DNA of 64,000 nt from Linum tenue (taxonomy: Eukaryota; Streptophyta; Magnoliopsida; Malpighiales; Linaceae). Made by a program: the position numbers and the translations under genes. Positions 56,590-64,000 of the stretch are shown here, in pieces (positions within the stretch are counted from its first letter, which is position 1; each line of letters begins with the position of its first letter). Location of the stretch: the NCBI GenBank assembly GCA_946122785.1, contig CAMGYJ010000005.1:38306002-38370001 (forward strand), read 5' to 3'. Under the pieces are notes generated by a model. The model was not told the DNA's origin. It saw nothing but the letters and a program-made list of their open reading frames with translations, and searched no databases.

Positions 56590-57180
56590 TTTTTTCCCCG
56601 TAACTTTGCGCTCGGTTATCCGATTGTAGCAAAAAAAATTGATTCCGCATAACTTTTCAAGATCTTTCAAATCTGCGAGAAGCCTTGATCCCAAAAAAAT
56701 GTCGTTTGCTATCCCGAACAAGCAACTTTTTGATTTTGCCAAATTTTGGAGGCCATAACTTTTTGCTCCTCCATCTGAACGTCATAAAAAAATTGTGATT
56801 GTGCATAACTTCTTAAGAATTACAACTTTTACTAGTAAATAATATTTTTAAAAAGAATATTCTTGGGTATGCGGGATTTTGGGAATAACTTTGACTTTAC
56901 TTTTCACAAATCCACATACATTGCAAATTATGGTTATGATCAAAGTTTTAGTTCTTCAAAACTTATTTGATTTAAAAAAAAGTTTTATGACATTTGGATT
57001 GCAGAGCACAAAGTTATGGTCTTCCAAAGTTTGTCCAAATCGAAAAATTGCTCGTTTGGGGTAGCAAACGACATTTTTTTTGGGATGAAGGCTTGTTGCA
57101 GTTTGAAAGATCTTGAAAAGTTATGTGGAATACATTTTTTTTGGCTACAATCGGATAACCGAGCACAAAGTTTCGTTCGT
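56590..57180. repeat. Inverted repeat in the right terminal region of the MULE
   Basis: Arms of about 150 bp face each other: 56590-56745 has CTCGGTTATCCGATTGTAGC and CTTTTCAAGATCTTTCAAA, and 57030-57180 has their inverses. The left end of the element lacks this block, so it was lost there or gained on the right. Confidence 0.8.
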
Positions 57181-57327
57181 TTGAAGTTTCAGTGTTAGGT
57201 CAGACATTCACCGCGGTGATGCATTCACAGCTTTCGTCTGTATTTTTGGAATTTTTCATAAAACGTGTGTATTTTGGGAATTGTTTTTAAAAATATGTGT
57301 ATTTTGGGATTTTCTCCTTGGAACTAT

Positions 57328-58370
57328 TGAGTCAACTCTCATTAAAACACTACACTTACGAGCTATGAAAGTAAATTGGACTTTATAACCAATGAGGTCT
57401 TACATTCTATAGCTCTATGCAAAAATAAAATAATTATTCTAGTTACATAATTACCTCATATGCAACACCATTTTACGCAACACTTTCAAAAATTTATGCA
57501 ACACTTTTTGAAAAGTATAGCCAACATGTATATGTTTTATTGTCACATAAGATATATTCAATTGTGAAAACCTTCATTTGTAACGACTAGTATATACTTG
57601 TGACTCATATGTGTCGTCATCAAATGCATCTTAAACGCCACCAGTTTAAGTTATTACAATGCCCCACCTATACCGGAGTAGAAAGGTGGCTTTTGTAACA
57701 ACTTTATTGTTACAAAATTAGGTTTCGTCACAAAGTTATCGTTAGAGAAGTAACAACAACTTTTTAAATCATTCATATGATACATTTGTTTACAATAGCT
57801 GTTATCATCAACCAACATAGTTGGATCTAATGTTCCTGAGTATAGTATACTCCACGTGATCAAGTCGTTAGATGAATGTTGATGAGCTCCGATAAATCTC
57901 AATGCTCAATTATTGTTTTCTATTTAATTGAACTTCGGGTTTGATTTTAGAGAATTGGGGTTAGGGGTTTATCCATTAGAGGTCAGCGTATAGTATCATG
58001 CCCCAAATTCGGTTTAATTCATGGTCTACATAAAGATATCTCACTAGAAGTATTTGGAGTATAATATACTCCAGGAGTACTGCATACACCAGATTTTGCC
58101 TAGTGTACAAAAAAGTGAGTGCACCGAAGTAGCCACCATATATATATATATATATATATATATGTAACGATTCTGAATTGTTATTCGTAGTATACATTAG
58201 TGACAACCTAATTCGTGATCGAAAACTTTTTTTAGTGACAACTAGTGTCTTGACCAAATTCGATAATGGTGAAGATTTAACTCGACGCCAATATATATTG
58301 TTTGTGACATAAATTGTCATGTATATATTTTTGTGAGTGTGATACTTCTCATATGAGCCAGTTACATCAG
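57328..58370. other. Spacer with a foldback-MITE relative and a TA microsatellite
   Basis: About 57946-58085 resembles one arm of the MITE at 5933 (words GGGGTTTATCCATTAGAGGT and TAGTATCATGCC). A pure TA repeat spans about 58138-58162. No gene is recognised. Confidence 0.5.
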
Positions 58371-58835
58371 TAGTGATGGCAATGGGGCATGACAGGGTGG
58401 GTACCTCAATATCCATGTCCCGCCCCATACTACTAAGATTGGGGCGGGTAATATCTGCGTGGGTACGAAGCGGGGTGGATCGACCCATTTTTAGATGCTA
58501 TTTGAAAAAAATGTACTCAAAATATTACTTTTTACGGTAAAATAATGGGAAAGACTCTTTATGAATGAACATTAGTGATAATATAATAGGTAATTGAGTC
58601 TACTTAATTGAAAGAACAAGTCTAACTAGTTGAAGAAAAGTCAAAATAGAAGAAATATGAATAAAATGACTAGAAATCGTGATAAAATGGTCAAAAACGA
58701 GGCAAGGCGGGTTAGGACGGGTCGGAAGTAGATACTCATACCCCGCCCCACGCTAGTGCGGATTGGGTAATACTCGCCCCATCACGGGTTAGATCAAGCA
58801 ATAACCAACGAGGCGGGTTCAAATTGTCATCCCTA
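58371..58835. mobile_element. Non-autonomous hAT-like element
   Basis: The 465-bp element has ends TAGTGATGGCAATGGGGC and GGTTCAAATTGTCATCCCTA (inverse TAGGGATGACAATTTGAACC), with GGGGCGGG-rich subterminal DNA. I could not find a clean 8-bp duplication. Confidence 0.65.
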
Positions 58836-60814
58836 TTTACATGTTGAGACGTTCTACACTCCCTTATCCCTTTAGTACCTCTCGACCTTGGGTAATTTCT
58901 TAGAATCACAAAGTTAATGCCAACAACAGTTCCATCTTGGTGATAGGCATCACTACATTTTGATTTTAACACATTTCTCTACTTGTATTCTCAATTGTGA
59001 ATTCAATTTTTAAATCTTCACTTTTTCTTGACGAGGAAATTCTTGTGTTTGAATTTAATGATTTGCACCTTGACTTCTTGAACAACTATTAATATTACAC
59101 GGTTCACTCTTCTTCGAACAATATTTGAACGAGGGTGTTTGATATTTTTGATGGATTTTCGAAAACAAACTAATTACACCTACTTTTATGGAGGTTCAGC
59201 GAGAGCTCTAGAGAAAAAGATAAAGTTTGACATCGTGTGTCAAATGTTTGATTGTGGAACCCTTTTACAATCTTAGCTTCTCCTATTTATAGCCAAGATG
59301 TAACTGGCTTGGTAACCGCCTTGGTAACGACTAGCTGACCTGTTGCCCCATCCTCTTTAGGGACCCCTTTTCGCCGCCTTGGAGACCAACTGAAACCGTC
59401 GCCTTGGTGTTGACTCCTATTGCTTTGGGGCCTCTTACCCCGCCTTGTTGGCTGGTTGGCACTTCATGGACTCGAAGCCAGGTAGGGTTGGTGTTGAGTA
59501 TTGTTGACATGTCTTGACTGGATGAGACTGAAGCTCTTTGCCTTGCTCCATGACGAAGTCTTGAACTCTCCGGCTTGATACCCTTGTGCTACCAAGCCAG
59601 GCATGTCGGCCCCTGCTACCAAGTCAGCACTGCCGGCTTGGTTTTCATACTTAGTTTTTAGAATCTAATCAAGTTGGTACCTTGTCGCTCTGCCAGCTTG
59701 GTACCCCGTTAGGGGCCAGCAAGCCTCTCTTGGAACTTAGTCTCCATATGCCCCCCTAAGGGGGATTTACACCAAGTCATAATCAAGTTGACAACCTCTT
59801 AGCATGGCATCCTAGCTGGCCAGGCACCGCCTCTAAGATTTCATACTTAGTATTAAGGTTATAAGGATGGTCCATGGCGGCTTGGTACCCAATCAGGTGG
59901 CCATCTAATCTGACCACCTTGTCACCTCAAGGGTTGGCACAGTTTGATCTTCATACTTAGTTTTTGGGAGATGTAACTTGATATCAAGTCTCTCTTGTCG
60001 ACTTGATATCCATACTTAGTTTCTGTATGACTCTCTTAGCTGGTACCCGTCTTGATATTCATACTTAGTTTTTGTATGTCATCTTAACTTCTAAGGTGTT
60101 AAGGTTGTAACCAACCATTTGTACTTAAGTCTAGAGTCAATACAAAGGTTGTAAGATCACTACACAAAAAAACAAAAACAAAATATATAGTATAATTAAG
60201 TACCTAACTAATTGAAACATATAGTTTAAATTAACTACACATATTCACTAAGTTAATACAAAAAGCTTATTTACATACCTCGAATTTGCCATAATTTCTA
60301 GTGGGTTAAGAGATTAAATATTGAAAAAATTGGTGTGAGAGTTGAAAATGGTGGAGGAGGGTGTACTTCAAATTCGATTTAATTCTTGGTCTAGATAGAG
60401 ATATCTCACTAGTAGTACCTGACGTATAGTATACGCCTGGCATACGCCAATATGACCCATATATATATATGGTATATATATATATGATCTCCTATTTATA
60501 GGTCCAAAATCTTACTCTTTTTTTTTTTTTGTTTTGTTTTCTCGTCGGGGATGTTATCATTTATCGATTTTTGATTTTGCAGCAGTTGAAAGTTAGATTA
60601 AGGCAGTAACAAGCTCAATTGATGCGCGCTCTCCTCAGTTGACTTTATGGCATCCTTATTTCCACTACTAACGACGGGAGTCCCTCTAAATTGAGTTAAA
60701 ATATGCCCCATAAACCTAAATTTGGGCAAATGCCCCAATTGCACTGAAACCCACAATAGATTTGGAATTACTTGTTGCGTGAGCTATGTTTTGAGATTAT
60801 TTTTTAAAAATATA
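58836..60814. other. Spacer with dispersed CATACTTAGT repeats
   Basis: 59300-60130 is GC-richer, with at least six copies of CATACTTAGT (mostly followed by TTTT) mixed with CCTTGGT/GCTTGGT words, likely a retroelement remnant. 60367-60455 resembles 58000-58085 (GATATCTCACTAG). An AT dinucleotide-rich patch lies at 60460-60490. No gene is seen. Confidence 0.4.
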
Positions 60815-61169
60815 TTATTTTCGTAAAACCTTAAAAGGTCTCTCTTTGATAGTATTGCCATATAACAAAGTGACAAGCAAGAAAAACGAATGTCCGAAAT
60901 ATAGTTGTTCATCATTGGGAATTTGGGACACATAGTTTGCTACGCGCGCGGGCATCAAACTGAGCTTCCAAGGTGCTATACCCGCCCAACGTCCGCAGCT
61001 TCTAAGAACTATCGCCGCCCGTGCCGGCCCTATGTAATTTAAAGTCAGACAATACAACCTTCTTATTTCCACCCGTCTCCCAATGATAACTTCTCAGCGC
61101 ACCATTAATTATCTTAAAACCAGTAATCAGCACTAAAATAAAAACAAATCTCCCCCAAAAATCCCCAAA

Positions 61170-61889
61170 ATGGCCCAAACTCCCGGTCGCCGCCGCCGCC
61201 GCCGGATGGTAGTCCGGATCGTGTACCCAGGCGGCCACGTGGAGCTCCACGACGCTCCCATTCTGGCCGGAGAAATCACCGCCAGGCATCCGAAATGCGC
61301 GGTGGCTTACCCGGACGTGTTCCGCCAGCCGCTGTCGGCCGTGGTCTCGCCGGAGACGACCCTGATGCTGGGCCAGAAATTCTACGTGGTGCCCACGAGC
61401 ACCATCAGGAAGCTTCAGAGGAAGTTCGCGAAGCGCAACCCTAATGCCGGCCCGGCCGCCGCCACCAGCTCTCCTGCCGTAGTTGATGGCAATAATGTCA
61501 ATCCTCGCTATGTATATGGTAACGAGAAAAGCGCCGGCGGGGATCCACGGCGGCGGAAAGTCGGCTGCTTTAGTTGCTTCACCAACTTGGTCAACGGGAA
61601 TATCACCAAGGACAAGTCTGGCGAAAGTTATAGCTTTAGTAACAATGATTATCGTATGGGTATCGTTAATTGGAGCGGAAGTGGGAGTGACAGCAGCGGC
61701 AGCGGCAGCTTTGGGTCGCCGGCGGAGCAGTTCTTAGCGTGGAATGATAGTACAAAGAGTAACTACTATAATAATAAGAAGATGAAGAAGAAGAAAAGGG
61801 GTTCGGGTGGTGGGGCTCGTCAGCCGCCGAAGAGAGGTTTTGGTTTTGATGGTTGGACGCCGAGTCTGGAGAGCATCACAGAAGAATAG
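61170..61889 (+). CDS. DUF4228 (PADRE) domain protein
   Basis: The 239-residue product has the DUF4228/PADRE N-terminal domain: VRIVYPGGHVELHDAPILAG (about 14-33), ITARHPKCAV, LMLGQKFYVVPTSTIRKLQRK (about 72-92), then a disordered Ser/Gly/Asn-rich middle with KVGCFSCF (about 128-135), and a conserved-looking end GFDGWTPSLESITEE (225-239), the W-x-P-x-L-x-SI-x-E motif of the family. PADRE genes are stress- and pathogen-responsive; the molecular function is unknown. The first Met follows ACCATAATTAAT-like leader DNA and CCCCAAAATGGCC; a second Met at 61206 (MVVRIVYPGG) is an alternative start closer to the usual domain beginning. Single exon, no lesions. Confidence 0.88.
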   Translation: MAQTPGRRRRRRMVVRIVYPGGHVELHDAPILAGEITARHPKCAVAYPDVFRQPLSAVVSPETTLMLGQKFYVVPTSTIRKLQRKFAKRNPNAGPAAATSSPAVVDGNNVNPRYVYGNEKSAGGDPRRRKVGCFSCFTNLVNGNITKDKSGESYSFSNNDYRMGIVNWSGSGSDSSGSGSFGSPAEQFLAWNDSTKSNYYNNKKMKKKKRGSGGGARQPPKRGFGFDGWTPSLESITEE

Positions 61890-62690
61890 AGACGTGACCT
61901 TGGCCGGACGGAGATGTTTCCGACGACGACGATGACGACATCGGATCTGAATTTCTGACGTTTGTCTTATCTCAGAAGCTGGTATTTAGAGATGCATGGT
62001 TGGCTGCAGCGGTTGTGATTAGAATTTGAATGTATTGCTATTGTGAGACAAGAAATGTGAAATAATGTAGCCGAAACTGAAATTTTGATTTGGTGCTTGC
62101 ATGGATGGTTTAAGTAAAATTGGGGTTGGTTGGTGTGGTTGATATGTAGTTTTGATTGTCAATGTGGAATAAAATACCAGAATGATTATGAACTGCTATC
62201 GCGCGATTGTCAAGTGTGCTATAATGGAGAAGGCTAGAAGCCATTGTTTGTAAAAAAAAAAAAATTGGATTGTTTTTTCTAAACATTTGCTCTTCCCACA
62301 TTTTTATGGCTAAATAATGTTAATTAAATTAAAATTCAAAGAAAAGTAGTAAATAGTAAGTATGTATTTTTTGTACAATCATATTTTTAATTTATACAAT
62401 CCGCGTCACGTCTTACATCTTCTTTCCTTCCAAACAGTCATGGCTCTCTCTTTGTTCGCTCCATCGAAAGGAAGATGGCAACGGGTTCTCTGTCGTTCGA
62501 ACGACAAACACTCTATCCTCCACCATCCCAGCTGCAATTGAATCAAGAACCGGAAATTGAGCTTCTTCGCTAATGGTGGCATCTCACTCCTTCATACAAG
62601 GGAATATAATCCCTAGCTATCTTCTCTTTCGATTGAACAAAGTGTGTTCTTTTCCCATGTTCTAAAATCGAGCACCACTAGTTATCTTCT
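61890..62690. other. DUF4228 3' flank and spacer
   Basis: The likely 3' UTR runs to about 62060. A 12-base A run lies near 62252-62263. The rest is AT-rich with no recognised gene up to the LINE tail. Confidence 0.35.
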
Positions 62691-64000
62691 TCTCTTATCA
62701 ATAAGCAACTTAGCATCCCCTTCAAAGCTCACCTCCATAAAACCAGAATCCCTGCACCAGAGATCAGCCTCACAGAGAGAGAGAGCACCTCAACCACCAA
62801 AGGATCATCAATCCCTGCAAAGTAGACTCCATGAGCCCGGAGAATTGCCCGTGCCCTATTCATGATAATCATACCACCAGCCGAATGGGAGGCAGTCTTA
62901 GTTACCCCATCCCACCTACAAATTATTGGGCAGTCCGGGATCTCCACCACTTGCGGAGCAGCAACTAGCAGCGGCCTATCAACTGGCAAGCCCACCCACT
63001 CCTCATACTGCTGGTGGAATTGTCGCATGAGAGCAAGAATACCAAACTGCTTGCCCTCAAACACAACCTAGTTCCGGGAACGCAAAATCCTCCACAAGAC
63101 AGCAGTGACTGCCATAACGAGATGAGGATGCTAAAGGATATTCATCAAATTCTTGAGGAACAAAGGAAAAGGGTGGCGAGGCAGACCCTAACCCAAATAC
63201 TCCAAACCCGCATAATCCCACAATGCTCTGGCCACAAGGCACTCAAGGAACAAATGCTCCAATGTTTCAGAATTCGCCCAGCAAACAGGACAACTAGGGT
63301 GAACGTTTACTTTTTTCTCAATTAGAGCTTCAGTTGTAAGGAGAACACGATTGAAGATTTGCCACAAAAACACCTTCAGTTTGGGAGGGACAGGAGCTTC
63401 CCACAATCAAATCCAGCTAGCTCTGTCCATCCAACTGGCTAACGATCGCCACTAGCCCACTTGTTTGTTTAGCCGTACCGCCAAAAGATACTCTTATTTA
63501 ACCGTGAACACTATATCTAGTGTACAATGCCAAATTAAACGGTCCTCCACATTGCTACGCAGCAGAGGGATTTCTTGAATGACACGACAAGTGGGAGGAT
63601 CAAACCACTGTTGGAGCCTCAAATCACACCAGCTCCCACCATCCGGACTCATAACAGCGACAACAGGCAGACCCCCCTCAGGGGGTTAAACGTAGGGGCA
63701 GAGGGGTGGAGCCATGGAACCCAATTGTTATCCAGCAGCGGGGCGGTTTGGCCATTCCCAATCTGCCACCTAAGACCCTGACTTAACAACTCCCAACCAA
63801 AGAGAATACTCTGCCAACCCCAGGAGGGACGCGAACGTGCCGTGATAGAAAGGAAGCTTCCACGAGGGAAGTACTTCCCCTTGTATACCTGTGCGAGCAG
63901 AGAGTTGGGTTTAGTCAAAATGCGCCATCCAATCTTAGCTAGGAGCACCTGATTGAAATGTTCAAAACGCTGACACCCCATACCACCCTCGTGCTTACTC
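62690..64000 (-). mobile_element. 3' half of an L1-type LINE, minus strand, broken
   Basis: Reading leftward from the window end: RT C-terminal/connection part with HFNQVLLAKIGWRILTKPNS and WQIGNGQTAPLLDNNWVP (63649-63981), a zinc-binding zf-RVT block PPKLKVFLWQIFNRVL with CPVCWANSETLEHLFLEC (63188-63406), and an RNase H-like region with CRWDGVTKTASHSAGGM (62729-63064). Stops and frame changes separate the parts. The 5' part lies beyond the window. No relation to the LINE at 14655 can be shown, because the two keep different regions. Confidence 0.8.

Larger units (their letters stand above)
44243..57317. mobile_element. Mutator-like element carrying PMD and MuDR-N genes
   Basis: The element starts GGAAAAAATCCCAAAATA and ends with the inverse of GGAGAAAATCCCAAAATACA. 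It is flanked by TTGAAACTAT (44233-44242) and TTGGAACTAT (57318-57327), a 10-bp duplication with one mismatch. It is 13,075 bp, or about 6.17 kb without the LTR element inside. Long inverted terminal regions share GAATGCATCACCGC, CTAACACTGAAACTTCAAAC and CCAAAACTACACATGTTTGG and contain arrays of 23-nt modules. Cargo: a MuDR N-terminal-domain ORF (+) and a PMD gene (-). No MULE catalytic transposase is seen. Confidence 0.85.

Overview
The window is nuclear DNA of a flowering plant, most likely a eudicot. The evidence is AT-rich intergenic DNA, plant-specific gene families (ZIP transporter, bHLH153-type bHLH, DUF4228/PADRE, FBD F-box) and plant transposons with intact target-site duplications. 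I cannot name the species. There is no prokaryotic or organellar signal, and I recognise no rRNA or tRNA gene.

Five host genes look real: a short bHLH153-like protein (1103-1567, +), an intronless F-box/LRR protein (3019-4758, -), a three-exon ZIP zinc/iron transporter (10347-12150, -), a secreted proline-rich protein (37622-38887, -) and a DUF4228 protein (61170-61889, +). A sixth, an F-box/FBD gene (about 31240-37293, +), is a pseudogene split by a Copia retrotransposon. The ZIP promoter carries a perfect palindrome matching the zinc-deficiency response element.

Most of the rest is mobile DNA, often nested. 1-9650: hAT, Mutator-like and PIF/Harbinger-like small elements, including one hAT inside another. 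12813-14031: two more hATs. 14614-19561: an L1-type LINE lacking its 3' end, carrying two hATs and bounded by a 41-bp direct repeat. 22588-28550: AT-rich repeats, two copies of an element with 9-bp duplications, and two Helitron-like 3' ends. 28974-30951: two hATs, one with a transposase remnant. 31719-36709: a young Copia. 40292-44077: a degenerate BED-finger hAT whose termini match several shorter elements in the window. 44243-57317: a 13.1-kb Mutator-like element (6.2 kb without its insertion) carrying a stand-alone MuDR N-terminal-domain gene and a plant-mobile-domain (PMD) gene, itself split by a 6.9-kb Athila-like LTR element that encodes only Gag and protease. 62690-64000: the 3' half of another LINE on the minus strand.

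The most unusual structure is in the terminal regions of the PMD-carrying Mutator-like element. Both ends hold arrays of 23-nt modules, CACCG-N13-CGGTG, repeated about every 30 bp, i.e. three helical turns. I see no MULE catalytic transposase in it, so it looks like a non-autonomous element with an organised terminal binding-site or foldback array.
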